Origin: Clostridia bacterium | Lineage (GTDB): Bacteria > Bacillota > Clostridia > Oscillospirales > Acutalibacteraceae | Reading direction: 5' to 3' | Length of the DNA: 64,000 nt | Assembly: GCA_017560255.1 (NCBI GenBank) | Contig: JAFYOI010000055.1 | Location: forward strand, 306,197-370,196 | Shown: piece after piece, positions 10,228-20,625 of the stretch | Layout of the letters: the number at the start of each line of letters is the position of its first letter | How positions within the stretch are numbered: position 1 is the first letter of the stretch | Notes under the pieces: model-generated | Database searches by the model: none | What the model was told of the DNA's origin: nothing | What the model saw: the letters and a program-made list of their open reading frames with translations, nothing else | Program-made: the position numbers and the translations under genes

Positions 10228-10274
10228 CCCGTCACACCCGATTAGATTTCGGATGCGGCGGGGTTTGTTTTTTA
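10228..10274 (+). terminator. imperfect rho-independent terminator
   Basis: CCCGTCACACCCGA pairs with downstream GGATGCGGCGGG over about 12 of 14 positions, with a 7-base loop, followed by a T-rich tract to 10274. It isolates the DUF378 gene from the ATPase gene. Confidence 0.7.
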
Positions 10275-10340
10275 TAAGTGTTATCAATACGAAATCGATA
10301 ATATATATTAAATAAATTTACGTGCTTTGGGGGAATATAA

Positions 10341-12962
10341 ATGCAAACTGATATCAAATGGTGTTCCCTATCCGCCGAATCAACTATCAAGCAATTGAAG
10401 TCGGATAGTGAAAAAGGGCTTTCTGCCGCTCAGGTTTCCATAAACAAAAGCGTTTATGAAAATAACGTGCTTGTTCAAAAAGGACGCAAGAACGTATTTA
10501 TCAGATTTTTAGAACAATTTAAAGACCTGATGGTGATAATTCTCATCACCGCCGCAATTGTTTCCGCAGTCGCATCATATATCAGCGGTGACAACGACAT
10601 CATCGACCCGATAATAATTCTTTCTATCGTAATCATAAACGCTTTAATGGGCGTAATTCAGGAAAGCAGAGCGGAAAAAGCCATTGATGCGCTCAAAAAA
10701 TTATCTGCGCCGACATCAACGGTAATAAGAAACGGAAAAACAAGCAAAATTCCATCCGCTGAGTTATTGCCCGGAGACATAATACTTCTTAACGCGGGTG
10801 ATATGATACCCGCCGACGCAAGACTTATTCATACATATTCACTGACCGTAGAAGAATCAAGTCTCACGGGAGAATCGACACCCGTTGAAAAATATCCGCA
10901 TATTGTATTCGAGGAAAACACAATTATCTCCGAGCAAAAAAATATGGTGTTTGCAAACAGTGTTGTTTTGTCGGGCAGTTGCAAGGCGATTGTTGTTGAA
11001 ACAGGAATGAACACACAGGTTGGAAAAATAGCAGAAATGCTTAACAATCAGACAACTCCTCCAACACCGCTTCAAAATCGCCTTTCCAAAACCGGAAAAG
11101 CACTCGGGTTGGGCGCGGTATTAATTTGCATAGTGCTGTTCATTCTGGGAACAGCCCAATCAATACCTCCCCTGGAAAATCTTATGATAGCCGTAAGCCT
11201 TGCTGTAGCGGCAATTCCCGAGGGCCTGACCGCTATTGTAACGATTGTTCTTGCAATCGGCGTGCAAAGAATGGCAAAATCAAACGCCATAATCCGCCGC
11301 CTGCCCGCAGTTGAAACTTTGGGCAGTGCAACCGTTATTTGCTCGGACAAAACGGGTACTTTAACTCAGAACAAAATGACCGTAACAACTGTTGCAACTG
11401 CAAGCGGAAAGCAGGATTTGAACAGTAATCGAGCGAAAAAAATTCTTCTTTTAGGCAGTATTTGCAATAATTCATCAAAAGATACAAGATCCGAAAATCC
11501 GACTGAAGCAGCAATACTGACCGCGTATGAAAGACAGTTCAAGGACGAAGAGTTTAAAAAATATATTAAAATTTTAGAAATACCATTCAACTCAAAACTC
11601 AAGAAAATGACCACTTTGCACCGCATAAACGATGACTTTATAGTCATTTCAAAAGGCGCAATCGAAAGGATATTGCCTGTATGCAATCAGTATTATGACG
11701 ACGGTGGAGAAATACGCGACTTGAGCGAATCGATGCGTCACAGAATAGAAGGTATAAACGATGACCTTGCAAAATCTGCGCTGAGAGTCATTGCCGTTGC
11801 ATATAAAAATTATCCCGAAAAGCCCGCAACGGATTCAATCGAAAATTCTCTTGTTTTTGTAGGTCTTATAGGTATTATTGACCCTCCGCGTCCCGAAGCA
11901 ATAGAAGCCGTTGCAGTATGTAAAAAGGCGGGAATCAAACCCGTTATGATAACGGGAGATCACGCTCTGACCGCTGAAGCAATAGCCAGAGAATTGAACA
12001 TTTGCGATAAAAACGGCAAGGCGATACAAGGCGTTGACATTGATACAATGACTCAAAACGAACTTGAAGAAAGAGTCAGAAATTGCAACGTTTTTGCACG
12101 GGTTTCACCCGAACACAAAGTAAGAATTGTCAAGGCTTTTCAAGCAAATGGAGATGTTGTTGCTATGACGGGCGACGGAATAAACGATGCCCCCGCCTTA
12201 AAAGCGGCTGACATTGGTTGCGCAATGGGAAAGGGTGGCACTCAGGTTGCCAAAAACGCCGCCGATATGGTTCTTACCGACGATAATTTTTCAACAATTG
12301 TATGTGCGGTTTCAGAGGGAAGAGGAATTTTTGACAACATTAAAAAAGCCGCTCATTTCCTTATTTCAAGCAACATAGGTGAAATAATCGTAATTTTTAT
12401 ATCAATTCTTTTGGGGCATCCGACTCCCCTTCTCCCAATTCAACTACTTTGGATAAACCTTGTCACAGACTCCCTGCCCGCTATGGCGCTCGGAGTTGAG
12501 CCGTCCGAAAAAAACATTATGAACCGCAAGCCAAAAGATTCAAAAGATGGTCTATTTGATAAATCAACTGTTGTAAATATTGCACTTGAGGGTGGGCTTA
12601 TAGGTTCTCTTGCGCTGTTTGCATTTATGTTCGGGCAATTTATGTTTGGAAATTCAGGTATAAATGTTGCGCGGACAATGGCTTTTTCAGTGCTTGGACT
12701 TTCACAACTCATACACGCATTCAATATGAGAAGCGAACAATCGCTTTTCAAAATCGGAATTTTCAGTAACAAAAAAATGATTCAGTCGTTTCTGGTCTGC
12801 TTAATTTTGCAAATTTCAGTTGTTTCATTCCCCGCTTTGACCGGAATTTTTAAAACTACCCAACTTAACATTGACCAATGGTTGATAGTTACTGTTCTTG
12901 CCTTGGTACCACTGATTATTGTAGAAATTGAAAAAGCGATTATAAACAGAAAAAAAAGATAA
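10341..12962 (+). CDS. P-type (P2) Ca2+-transporting ATPase
   Basis: An 873-residue P2-type ATPase that exports divalent cations, most likely Ca2+. It has the N-terminal cation-ATPase domain, the actuator loop with SLTGES, membrane helix 4 with PEGL, and the phosphorylation site DKTGTLTQ (Asp336). The nucleotide-binding domain contains KGAIE, followed by MITGDH and MTGDGINDAPALK, and a C-terminal group of membrane helices containing NLVTDSLPA. The AAIPEGL sequence in M4 and the NLVTDSLPA helix fit SERCA/PMR1-like Ca2+ pumps, not heavy-metal pumps. GGGGGA stands before the start at 10341. It is monocistronic, closed by the terminator at 12963-12990 shared with rsmA. Confidence 0.93.
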   Translation: MQTDIKWCSLSAESTIKQLKSDSEKGLSAAQVSINKSVYENNVLVQKGRKNVFIRFLEQFKDLMVIILITAAIVSAVASYISGDNDIIDPIIILSIVIINALMGVIQESRAEKAIDALKKLSAPTSTVIRNGKTSKIPSAELLPGDIILLNAGDMIPADARLIHTYSLTVEESSLTGESTPVEKYPHIVFEENTIISEQKNMVFANSVVLSGSCKAIVVETGMNTQVGKIAEMLNNQTTPPTPLQNRLSKTGKALGLGAVLICIVLFILGTAQSIPPLENLMIAVSLAVAAIPEGLTAIVTIVLAIGVQRMAKSNAIIRRLPAVETLGSATVICSDKTGTLTQNKMTVTTVATASGKQDLNSNRAKKILLLGSICNNSSKDTRSENPTEAAILTAYERQFKDEEFKKYIKILEIPFNSKLKKMTTLHRINDDFIVISKGAIERILPVCNQYYDDGGEIRDLSESMRHRIEGINDDLAKSALRVIAVAYKNYPEKPATDSIENSLVFVGLIGIIDPPRPEAIEAVAVCKKAGIKPVMITGDHALTAEAIARELNICDKNGKAIQGVDIDTMTQNELEERVRNCNVFARVSPEHKVRIVKAFQANGDVVAMTGDGINDAPALKAADIGCAMGKGGTQVAKNAADMVLTDDNFSTIVCAVSEGRGIFDNIKKAAHFLISSNIGEIIVIFISILLGHPTPLLPIQLLWINLVTDSLPAMALGVEPSEKNIMNRKPKDSKDGLFDKSTVVNIALEGGLIGSLALFAFMFGQFMFGNSGINVARTMAFSVLGLSQLIHAFNMRSEQSLFKIGIFSNKKMIQSFLVCLILQISVVSFPALTGIFKTTQLNIDQWLIVTVLALVPLIIVEIEKAIINRKKR

Positions 12963-12990
12963 AAAACGCCCGCAAACCGCGGGCGTTTTT
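12963..12990. terminator. bidirectional terminator between ATPase gene and rsmA
   Basis: Perfect CGCCCGC/GCGGGCG stem (12967-12973 with 12979-12985), A-run on the left and T-run on the right, serving both convergent genes. Confidence 0.93.
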
Positions 12991-12991
12991 G

Positions 12992-13843
12992 CTACATATT
13001 GATATTTTCTGAAAGTGCGAACAAATCCTCCATGGTAAGTTCCTCTGCCCTTGCTGTTTCCTTGATCCCGCAGGCCTTGAGTGCATCTGCAACAACGCTC
13101 TTTTTAACTCCCAAAACGGAACTGATTGAGTTCGAAACCGTTTTTCTCCTCTGTTGAAATGCTGCACGGACAATTCTGAAGAATTTACACTCATCATCAA
13201 CTTTAAATTCTTGCTCATTTCTGATTTCAAGTTGAATTACCGAACTGTCAACATTGGGTGCAGGCATAAAAGAGCCCCTCGAAACATCAAAAAGTTTCTT
13301 TGCTATCGAGTAGTAATTAACAGCAACGGTAACCGCACCCGATTTTCTTTCTCCAACCTGCGCACAAAGTCTTTCTGCCGCCTCTTTCTGCACCATAACT
13401 GTTATCGTCTTTATCGGCAAACGGCTTTCAAGAAGGCTCATTATGATGGGTGAAGTGATGTAGTAAGGTAGGTTTGCGCACACAACCACGTCCATACCTG
13501 AAAAATGTTCCTCAATCACCTTGTGCAAATCTATTTTGAGCACGTCGGAATTTATGACCGTCACGTTGTCGAACTCGCTTAAAGTTTCGCCAAGAACAGG
13601 AATAAGGCGCTTATCAAGTTCTATACAGACAACTTTCCTGGCGCGCTTGGCAAGTTCACACGTAAGAACTCCGATTCCGGGCCCAATTTCAAGAACTCCC
13701 GTATTATCGTTTTGAACGCTGCTTTCTGCCATTCTCGGACAAACCGACGGATTGATGAGAAAATTCTGCCCCATCTCCTTGGAAAAAGTGAATCCGTGCT
13801 TTGAAAGTATTGATTTAATTGTTCCTATATCGGACAAAGCCAT
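12992..13843 (-). CDS. rsmA: 16S rRNA dimethyladenosine transferase RsmA (KsgA)
   Basis: SAM-dependent enzyme that dimethylates A1518/A1519 in 16S rRNA helix 45 during late 30S assembly. The KsgA N-terminal signature KEMGQNFL is present, then SAM motif I LEIGPGIGVLT (about residues 51-61), the acidic IELDK, and catalytic motif IV NLPYYITSP (about 124-132). The C-terminal helical domain contains AFQQRRKT. 283 residues is typical. It is transcribed alone on the minus strand, convergent with the Ca2+ ATPase gene. Confidence 0.96.
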   Translation of the reverse strand: MALSDIGTIKSILSKHGFTFSKEMGQNFLINPSVCPRMAESSVQNDNTGVLEIGPGIGVLTCELAKRARKVVCIELDKRLIPVLGETLSEFDNVTVINSDVLKIDLHKVIEEHFSGMDVVVCANLPYYITSPIIMSLLESRLPIKTITVMVQKEAAERLCAQVGERKSGAVTVAVNYYSIAKKLFDVSRGSFMPAPNVDSSVIQLEIRNEQEFKVDDECKFFRIVRAAFQQRRKTVSNSISSVLGVKKSVVADALKACGIKETARAEELTMEDLFALSENINM

Positions 13844-14197
13844 TATATTGCCTCATTTCAAACTATTTTGTAAAAGTATAACATATTTTTTTAAAAAACT
13901 CCACAAAATAATTTAAAGTTTTAAATATTATCACACTAAACCACTATTTATTTTTCCTATATAATTATGTAAATATTTAACATATTAATAATACCCCAAA
14001 AAAATTAGACAATTTATCATAATTTGCTATTGATTTATTATAAATTTTATGATTTAATAATAGATACATTAATTTTAGGCTAAGTACTATATAATGTGTC
14101 TATATTTGTTATCAAACACAAGATACCACTGCTTTAAAACGGTGATATTCAACAATGCAAAATTTATTTTTCATATAAAATTTAAGGAGGTTCCGTT
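13844..14197. other. AT-rich intergenic region upstream of pflB
   Basis: 354 bp between the divergent rsmA and pflB starts. There is no credible ORF. TATAAT at 14090-14095 is the best -10 for pflB, but its -35 is poor, as expected if an activator or redox regulator is needed. AAGGAGG precedes the pflB start. I see no convincing riboswitch or operator by eye. Confidence 0.4.
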
Positions 14198-16414
14198 ATG
14201 TCTTTTGTAAACGGTATATGGAATGAAAAAGTTGACGTAAAAGATTTTATCGTCAAGAACTATACTCCCTATGATGGTGATGAAAGTTTTCTCGTTGCAC
14301 CGACTGAGAAAACTGTTGCACTTTGGGATAAAGTAAAAGAACTTATGGCTGAAGAACGTCGCAGAGGCGGCGTCTACGATATTGATAACAAGACCATTTC
14401 TATGGTTAACTCTCACGAGGCAGGATACCTTGACAAAGAGAACGAAGTTATCGTTGGTTTTCAGACTGATGCCCCCCTCAAGCGCGCTATTTTCCCGTTT
14501 GGCGGTATGAGAACCGTTGTTCAGTCACTTGACGCATACGACAAAAAGGTTGACCCTTCCGTTGACGAAATCTTTAAATACAGAAAAACTCACAACGACG
14601 GCGTATTCGATGCTTACACAGACGAAATAAAACTCGCAAGACACGTTGGTATTATCACAGGTTTGCCCGATGCTTACGGCAGAGGTAGAATCATCGGCGA
14701 CTACAGACGTGTTGCACTTTACGGTGTTGATTTCCTCATTGAACAGAAAAAAAACTCTTTCAAAAATATGAAAATTGACGTTATGGATGAGAATACAATC
14801 CGTTTGAGAGAAGAACTCTCCGACCAGATACGTGCTCTCCAGGACCTCAAAGATATGGCGGCAAAATACGGTTTTGATATTTCCAGACCCGCTCAGGATA
14901 CAAAAGAAGCATTCCAGTGGCTCTACTTCGGATACCTCGGCGCTATCAAAGACCAGAACGGCGCGGCAATGTCACTCGGCAGGGTTTCCACATTCCTTGA
15001 TATTTATGCAACACGCGACCTTGAAAGCGGCAAATATACTGAGGCAGAAATCCAGGAAATCGTTGACCATTTCGTAATGAAACTGCGTATGGTCAGATTC
15101 TTGCGTTCCCCATCATACGATGCACTTTTCTCCGGTGACCCGACCTGGACAACCGAAGTTTTGGCAGGCGTTGGCACGGACGGCAGACATATGGTTACAA
15201 AGATGTCATTCCGATTCCTCCACACGCTCACCAACCTCGGCCCTGCTCCCGAACCGAATCTCACTGTTCTTTGGAGTAAAGACCTTCCTCCCAACTTCAA
15301 AAAGTACTGTGCTCAGATGTCAATCAACACATCCTCAATACAGTACGAAAACGACGACATTATGCGTCCCAAATTCGGCGACGATTACGCAATCGCTTGT
15401 TGTGTATCCGCTATGCCCGTAGGCAAGCAGATGCAGTTCTTCGGTGCAAGAGCAAACCTTGCAAAAGCATTGCTCTACGCTGTCAATGGCGGTAGAGATG
15501 AGAAATATAACGTTCAGGTTGCTCCCCCGTTCGCTTCAGCAACTGAGAACGAATATCTTGACTATGATGAAGTTATGTTCAAGTTTGAAAGAGTTTGCGA
15601 GTGGCTTGCAAAACTCTACATCAACACATTGAACATTATCCACTATATGCACGACAAGTACTGCTACGAAAGACTTGAAATGGCTCTCCACGATGATGAG
15701 GTTATTAGAACCTGCGCTTGTGGTATCGCCGGCCTTTCTGTTGTAGCAGACAGTCTCTCCGCAATCAAGTATGCAAAAGTTAAACCCATCAAAGACGAAA
15801 ACGGACTTGCTATTGATTTTGAAATCGAGGGCGAATACCCCTGCTTCGGCAACAACGACGAGAGAGTTGACAACATTGCAAAAGATATTGTTGAAATGTT
15901 CATGAGCAAACTCAAACAGATCAAGACATATCGCAACAGCATCCAAACGATGTCTATCCTCACAATCACATCAAACGTTGTTTACGGCAAGAAAACAGGT
16001 TCTACACCTGACGGCAGAAAAGCAGGCGAGCCCTTTGCTCCCGGTGCTAACCCGATGCATGGCAGAGATAAGACAGGCTGTATCGCATCCATGATGTCTG
16101 TTGCAAAACTGCCCTACGACTGCAGTGAAGACGGTATTTCATACACATTCTCAATCGTTCCCCCTGCACTTGGCAAGAGTGAGGATGAACGCTCCGCAAA
16201 CCTTGTTGGACTCCTTGACGGTTACTTTGCGGAAAAAGGTCACCACATCAACGTAAACGTAATTGTACGTGAAGTTCTTGAAGACGCTATGCTTCACCCC
16301 GAACTTTACCCGCAACTTACAATCCGCGTTTCCGGATACGCTGTAAACTTTGTAAAACTCACAAGAGAACAGCAACTTGACGTTCTCAACAGAACTTTCC
16401 ACACTCGTTTTTAG
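14198..16414 (+). CDS. pflB: formate C-acetyltransferase (pyruvate formate-lyase)
   Basis: Glycyl-radical enzyme converting pyruvate plus CoA to acetyl-CoA plus formate in anaerobic fermentation. The active-site cysteine pair is at about residues 401-402 in [11 protein letters not shown]. The glycyl-radical loop [10 protein letters not shown] near the C-terminus has Gly713 as the radical carrier. 738 residues is slightly shorter than the E. coli enzyme but complete. The start at 14198 follows AAGGAGG. The paired activase gene begins 22 bp after the stop. The Cys-Cys pair argues for true PFL over diol dehydratase or choline lyase paralogues. Confidence 0.97.
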   Translation: MSFVNGIWNEKVDVKDFIVKNYTPYDGDESFLVAPTEKTVALWDKVKELMAEERRRGGVYDIDNKTISMVNSHEAGYLDKENEVIVGFQTDAPLKRAIFPFGGMRTVVQSLDAYDKKVDPSVDEIFKYRKTHNDGVFDAYTDEIKLARHVGIITGLPDAYGRGRIIGDYRRVALYGVDFLIEQKKNSFKNMKIDVMDENTIRLREELSDQIRALQDLKDMAAKYGFDISRPAQDTKEAFQWLYFGYLGAIKDQNGAAMSLGRVSTFLDIYATRDLESGKYTEAEIQEIVDHFVMKLRMVRFLRSPSYDALFSGDPTWTTEVLAGVGTDGRHMVTKMSFRFLHTLTNLGPAPEPNLTVLWSKDLPPNFKKYCAQMSINTSSIQYENDDIMRPKFGDDYAIACCVSAMPVGKQMQFFGARANLAKALLYAVNGGRDEKYNVQVAPPFASATENEYLDYDEVMFKFERVCEWLAKLYINTLNIIHYMHDKYCYERLEMALHDDEVIRTCACGIAGLSVVADSLSAIKYAKVKPIKDENGLAIDFEIEGEYPCFGNNDERVDNIAKDIVEMFMSKLKQIKTYRNSIQTMSILTITSNVVYGKKTGSTPDGRKAGEPFAPGANPMHGRDKTGCIASMMSVAKLPYDCSEDGISYTFSIVPPALGKSEDERSANLVGLLDGYFAEKGHHINVNVIVREVLEDAMLHPELYPQLTIRVSGYAVNFVKLTREQQLDVLNRTFHTRF

Positions 16415-16436
16415 TTCTCAGAAAGAGGGTATAATT

Positions 16437-17156
16437 GTGCCTGACGGCAGAATTCACTCAATAGAAACATTTGGCTCATTGGACGGTCCGGGAATACGAT
16501 ACGTCGTGTTCCTGCAAGGCTGTCCTTTGCGTTGCCTTTATTGCCACAACGTAGACACCTGGGGTTGTGACTCCGGAACAATCAAGAGCGCGGATGAACT
16601 TGTCAAAGACATTCTCCGATACCGCAACTTTATTGCAAGCGGCGGCGTTACGCTTTCCGGCGGTGAACCGTTGCTTCAACACGAATTTGCAACGGAAGTA
16701 ATCAGAAAATGTCGTGAGAATTCACTCCACACCGCGATTGACACCTCGGGCGCAGTGCCACTTAAAGTTTGCAAAGAAGCCATTGACGAGGCGGATCTGA
16801 TACTCCTTGACATCAAAGCCTTCTCCCCCGATTTATGCAAAAAAATTACGGGACAGAACAACAAGAACGCACTTGAAATACTCAGATATCGTGAAGAAAT
16901 CGGCAAACCCGTCTGGATAAGACACGTCATTGTCCCCGGGCTGACCCTTAACTATGCACTTCTTGAGGAACTTGCTGACTTCCTCAGACAGTTCAAGTGC
17001 ATCACAAAAGTTGAACTGCTGCCGTTTCACAAAATGGGTGAATACAAGTGGGAGGAAATGAATATAGAATACCGCTTAAAAGACACCAATGAACCAACGC
17101 ATACTGAAGTTGAAAACGCAAAGAAAATCTTTTCTGAAAGAGGATTTAACGTCTGA
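16437..17156 (+). CDS. pflA: pyruvate formate-lyase activating enzyme
   Basis: Radical SAM enzyme that installs the glycyl radical on PflB. The [4Fe-4S] motif CPLRCLYCHN (Cys29, Cys33, Cys36) lies near the N-terminus after the family segment IHSIETFGSLDGPG; GGVTLSGGEPLLQ and the downstream VWIRHVIVPG are also present. The frame is open upstream, but GTG at 16437 with AGAGGG before it gives the expected 239 residues. It is cotranscribed with pflB, and its stop overlaps the start of the exonuclease gene by one base. Confidence 0.95.
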   Translation: MPDGRIHSIETFGSLDGPGIRYVVFLQGCPLRCLYCHNVDTWGCDSGTIKSADELVKDILRYRNFIASGGVTLSGGEPLLQHEFATEVIRKCRENSLHTAIDTSGAVPLKVCKEAIDEADLILLDIKAFSPDLCKKITGQNNKNALEILRYREEIGKPVWIRHVIVPGLTLNYALLEELADFLRQFKCITKVELLPFHKMGEYKWEEMNIEYRLKDTNEPTHTEVENAKKIFSERGFNV

Positions 17157-18043
17157 TGAAATACATAATTCTTGATTTAGAGTGGAACACGGCGTTTGTC
17201 AAAAAAACGGGTTCGTTTCTCAACGAAATAATTGAAGTTGGCGCCGTGATGACCGACGAAAACTTCAACGTTATTGACACGTTTACACAAATAATAAAAC
17301 CAAAATGTGCAAAAAAACTCTCCTCAAAAGTTAAAAAACTTACGCATATTCAGAACGCCGATTTAGTTAACGGTAAGCCATTTGCTCAGGTTATGTCGAG
17401 TTTTAAAAAATGGATAGGCGGCGGGGACAATGTTATATGCACTTGGGGCGACACGGATATAAGAACGCTCGTTGACAATTTCAAACTTTTCACGGGCGCA
17501 AATCATATCCCGTTTATGAAAAAATACTGCAACCTGCAGGCTTACGCACAGAACGCCATCACGCCATCACTTCCGCATCAACCGGGGCTTGCTCATGTTG
17601 CGCAGGAGTTGGGAATTAACGTTGATGAACTTGAACTGCACCGAGCGCTTGCGGATTGCTCACTCACAGTTCAATGTATCCAGAAGCTTAACAACCCAAA
17701 ACTACTCAAAACTTTTATCCACACGTGTGACACAGAGTTTTACAAAAAATTGTTCTTCAAGCCGAAAATTATATCGGATATCAAAAATCCCCTTGTGGAT
17801 AAAAGAGAGTTTTTCGGAAACTGTCCCGAGTGTAACACTCCCCTCACCATTCAAGGAGATTGGATTTTTAAAAGCAGTTTCTTCCGCGCGCCACATATTT
17901 GCGAAAACTGCAGCAAACCATACAGCGTAAATTTACGCTTCAAACTTCTTTTTGATGAACTTGAAATCAAGAAAAGAATTGATTTGATAGTTCCGAAAGA
18001 ATCTGTTGAAAATGAGGAATCACCTGAAGAAGTAACGGTTTGA
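17156..18043 (+). CDS. DEDDh-type 3'-5' exonuclease with C-terminal zinc ribbon
   Basis: An RNase T/DnaQ-fold exonuclease (ERI-1/KapD-like). The first motif DLEWN gives Asp7 and Glu9, DTDIRTL supplies the middle Asp, and HRALAD supplies His162 and Asp167. After about residue 215 come two CxxC knuckles, CPEC and CENC (about 223 and 249), which look like a structural zinc ribbon and may help nucleic-acid binding. It overlaps the pflA stop by one base and is followed by a terminator, so it is the third gene of the pfl operon. The reason for that coupling is not evident. The substrate (RNA or DNA) cannot be told. Confidence 0.85.
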   Translation: MKYIILDLEWNTAFVKKTGSFLNEIIEVGAVMTDENFNVIDTFTQIIKPKCAKKLSSKVKKLTHIQNADLVNGKPFAQVMSSFKKWIGGGDNVICTWGDTDIRTLVDNFKLFTGANHIPFMKKYCNLQAYAQNAITPSLPHQPGLAHVAQELGINVDELELHRALADCSLTVQCIQKLNNPKLLKTFIHTCDTEFYKKLFFKPKIISDIKNPLVDKREFFGNCPECNTPLTIQGDWIFKSSFFRAPHICENCSKPYSVNLRFKLLFDELEIKKRIDLIVPKESVENEESPEEVTV

Positions 18044-18061
18044 TTTTCCTATAAGAAAAAC

Positions 18062-18096
18062 AAAGGAGCCAAAAAGGCTCCTTTTTCTTTTTTAAT
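18062..18096. terminator. terminator between exonuclease and transglutaminase genes
   Basis: AAGGAGCC and GGCTCCTT form a short perfect stem with a 5-base loop and a T-run on the plus strand. The left A-run lets it work for the convergent minus gene too. Confidence 0.85.
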
Positions 18097-18098
18097 AT

Positions 18099-19322
18099 TT
18101 ATTTGTAAACAACGTACATATAAATGGGAGTATATACTGTGCCAAGTTTATAAAAATAAGCACCCTTAACGTTATTTACATATCGAGCAGCAGCAAATAT
18201 CGGATCGTTTTTCTCGTCAATTTCTCCATCAACACGTATAATTATATATTTTTTTGTAGTTTTATTGAATGCATCTTTTAGAGTTTGAGTTATATTACTA
18301 GCATTAACATTTTCAAGATTGCAGTCGATTTCATACAGATTATCGGGACACTTAGGCAATCCGTATACACTTCCCGTTGACGGCTGTAATTCGTCAGAAA
18401 AGCCAAACGTAAGCCAGACGGGAAAGTTTTTTGTAACAGCCGACCTTGCGCCTGTAACATCAACATTGTACCATTTCCCATCGATACAAACAGTGTTCCA
18501 CGTGTGACCCTCTTCTTCGTTTCCTATTGTTACTCTTTCGAAGCAGGGCACTCCCGCCATATTACAAAGCATGGAATAGGCATTTGCGAAGCCATCACAC
18601 TGTGTTTTACCGTTGCATAATGCATCATAAAGATAGTTTGCTTCCATTATATTATCATAGCGTCCATATGTAACGTTTTTGCCGAGGTATTTATAGAAAT
18701 ATTTTGCCTTTTCCAAATCTGTAAGTTCGGACGACATATTTGAAATAATCGACTCTGCCTTTTCTACTGCTTTCATCTTTTTAGAGTAACTATCTTCTGA
18801 AAAACTTTCTATATAAACGTGAATATAGTTGCTTCTATCCATCCCCTGTCCTATATTTTGATAATCACTCTGCGTATAAATCAGTATATTCTGCTCTATA
18901 AGCGCAGAGTCTCTTGCAAAACCGTTGAGAACTTTCGGCAAATAATAGGAATTGGTTACGCGCTCATCAAAAATAATGTTTGTGTAACAATTATCAAAAG
19001 CATATTCGAGAATATTGTAGGCGAGCCTAGACATATCATCCAATGCATTGTAATAGATATCAAGGCTGTATTTTGCAAATTCAGAACGATAGTCTGTAAA
19101 ATCTTCAGCCTTCACAAACTCAACATCATCCAAATTAAGTTTTTCAACAAATTCACCTTTTTGAAAAGCAACATATAACTCTTTTTTCGGTTGGGTTGTG
19201 GTTTGTGTCGTAGTAGTTGTGTTTTCGATTGTGGTGGTTTGTGAGTTCTCCCCTTCTCCGCACGCAGTAAGAACTAATAAAATCAGTATAACACTTATTA
19301 TTGCATATAATATTTTTTTCAT
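18099..19322 (-). CDS. transglutaminase-like lipoprotein
   Basis: Predicted surface lipoprotein of 407 residues. The start at 19322 follows GGAGGT, and the signal peptide ends in the lipobox LTAC (Cys about residue 21). A Thr-rich linker (about 25-45) leads to a transglutaminase-like papain-fold domain. That domain carries TQCDGFANA (Cys242), EGHTWN (His273) and YNVDVTGA (Asp about 288), so the Cys-His-Asp triad is complete. Bacterial members may act as peptidases or cross-linkers on surface or peptidoglycan substrates; the target here is unknown. It is monocistronic. Its codon use resembles the neighbouring chromosome. Confidence 0.85.
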   Translation of the reverse strand: MKKILYAIISVILILLVLTACGEGENSQTTTIENTTTTTQTTTQPKKELYVAFQKGEFVEKLNLDDVEFVKAEDFTDYRSEFAKYSLDIYYNALDDMSRLAYNILEYAFDNCYTNIIFDERVTNSYYLPKVLNGFARDSALIEQNILIYTQSDYQNIGQGMDRSNYIHVYIESFSEDSYSKKMKAVEKAESIISNMSSELTDLEKAKYFYKYLGKNVTYGRYDNIMEANYLYDALCNGKTQCDGFANAYSMLCNMAGVPCFERVTIGNEEEGHTWNTVCIDGKWYNVDVTGARSAVTKNFPVWLTFGFSDELQPSTGSVYGLPKCPDNLYEIDCNLENVNASNITQTLKDAFNKTTKKYIIIRVDGEIDEKNDPIFAAARYVNNVKGAYFYKLGTVYTPIYMYVVYK

Positions 19323-19574
19323 CTTTCTACCTCCGGTTTCGGTCGGCATTACAATTTGATTGTAGTGCTAAATTTTGAAAAAATCAAGTTTGTACACCAT
19401 AATCTTTTTGAGGAAACTTCTTCTTTTTCATTTTCACTTCTATATATTAGTCGTACGAAACAGCAAAAACTTTCACATTAAATTACAAAAAATAAAACTT
19501 TGTATATTCTTACAATTTTATTGTTGAAAATTAGGTGTTTTTAACGAAGTCAAAAATAGTTTTTAAACAAAAAT

Positions 19575-19612
19575 AAAGGGACGATAAAAAGGATACTTCT
19601 CATAAGGATGTT
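19575..19612 (+). repeat. left 38-bp imperfect terminal inverted repeat of the epimerase cassette
   Basis: Reverse complement of this stretch aligns without gaps to 20872-20909. The outer 11 bases (AAAGGGACGAT) are identical, and 16 of the inner 17 match. The 10 bases between have diverged. The two copies flank the epimerase gene and the hairpin cluster. The 19323-19574 stretch to its left is AT-rich with no gene. Confidence 0.8.
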
Positions 19613-19652
19613 AAAAAGCACCGACAGATTATCATAATCTGTCGGTGCTTTT
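19613..19652. terminator. long bidirectional hairpin terminator
   Basis: About 18-bp perfect stem (AAAAGCACCGACAGATTA and its complement) with a 3-base loop, placed 25 bases after the epimerase stop. It sits just inside the left inverted repeat, so it belongs to the cassette. Confidence 0.85.
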
Positions 19653-19676
19653 ACTATTCGATAAATTGGAATTTGC

Positions 19677-20576
19677 TTAACAAAGATTGTTCTCTATATA
19701 CTCGATAAAAGGCTTTCTGTTCACCTTGTCCTGGTTGTTGATGTACCAGAGGTAGGATTCTTCCAAGCCCTCGTCTAATGGTTTTACATCGCTCATTAGT
19801 TCATGCTGCGAGGAAACGTCAAGATAATACTCATATGCATAAAAACTGAAATAATTTCTCTGTTCAATGTCTTGATAAACATTTACAAATGTTGCTTGTT
19901 TTCCCGCAGCCTTATAACAGAGTTCTACCCACTTACGAATAGAAATTGCATCTTTATTTCCAACATTAAAGATATGCTGCGACGGCTTGATTTCCAGAAG
20001 AATATCAATGAACCTGCATAAATCATGGACATGGAAAAATTGCAACTTCATATCCCCGTCTTTTGGCAAATAGAACTTTCGGTCAGCTAATGCACAATCA
20101 AAAACAAAAGATTCTCTGTATACATTGTTCATTCGGCCATACAAATACGGTGGTCTAAGAATGTAGGCATTGGGATTTCTTTTCAGAAGGGCATGTTCCG
20201 CTTCTATTTTGTCGGTTCCATACTTTCCCCAATATTTGTTCACAGCCAAAGTTGTATCTTCTTTGAACGGCTGAGGTGCATACTCAGGATATACAGCGCT
20301 TGAACTGATTAGAATATAATCTTTATAATTGCCCAAGGCGTCCAACAACAATTCCACATCATTGGAAGTATATGCTGTATCTATAACAGTATCAAACCGA
20401 TATTCACGAAGGATTTCGCCAAGATTGTGTCGGTCTACTTCAATGAGTGTTACACCCGTGGACTGTTCTTTGGTGTTTCGATTAAGTACATATACATCAT
20501 AGCCTTTGGCAACATAATACTCTGCGATATAACGACTAACGAATGCTGTGCCACCTGTTACAAGTATTTTTTTCAT
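19677..20576 (-). CDS. NAD-dependent epimerase/dehydratase family protein
   Basis: Short-chain (extended SDR) protein of 299 residues. It starts at 20576 (ATG preceded by GGAG), although the open frame allows a TTG six codons earlier. The N-terminal Rossmann motif is KILVTGGTAFVSRYI with the glycine-rich loop reading GGTAFVS, slightly off the usual GxxGxxG. The catalytic region is SSSAVYPE with a later Tyr-Gly-x-x-Lys-like YGTDKIE, and NVGNKDAIS follows. It resembles the NAD-dependent epimerases of nucleotide-sugar metabolism and the mRNA-binding subgroup of that family; the substrate is unknown. It is flanked on both sides by inverted repeats and is therefore probably mobile. Confidence 0.82.
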   Translation of the reverse strand: MKKILVTGGTAFVSRYIAEYYVAKGYDVYVLNRNTKEQSTGVTLIEVDRHNLGEILREYRFDTVIDTAYTSNDVELLLDALGNYKDYILISSSAVYPEYAPQPFKEDTTLAVNKYWGKYGTDKIEAEHALLKRNPNAYILRPPYLYGRMNNVYRESFVFDCALADRKFYLPKDGDMKLQFFHVHDLCRFIDILLEIKPSQHIFNVGNKDAISIRKWVELCYKAAGKQATFVNVYQDIEQRNYFSFYAYEYYLDVSSQHELMSDVKPLDEGLEESYLWYINNQDKVNRKPFIEYIENNLC

Positions 20577-20625
20577 ATTTGCACGCTCCGTCAAATTCTT
20601 ATTTATCTAACTGTTCCAGAACCAG

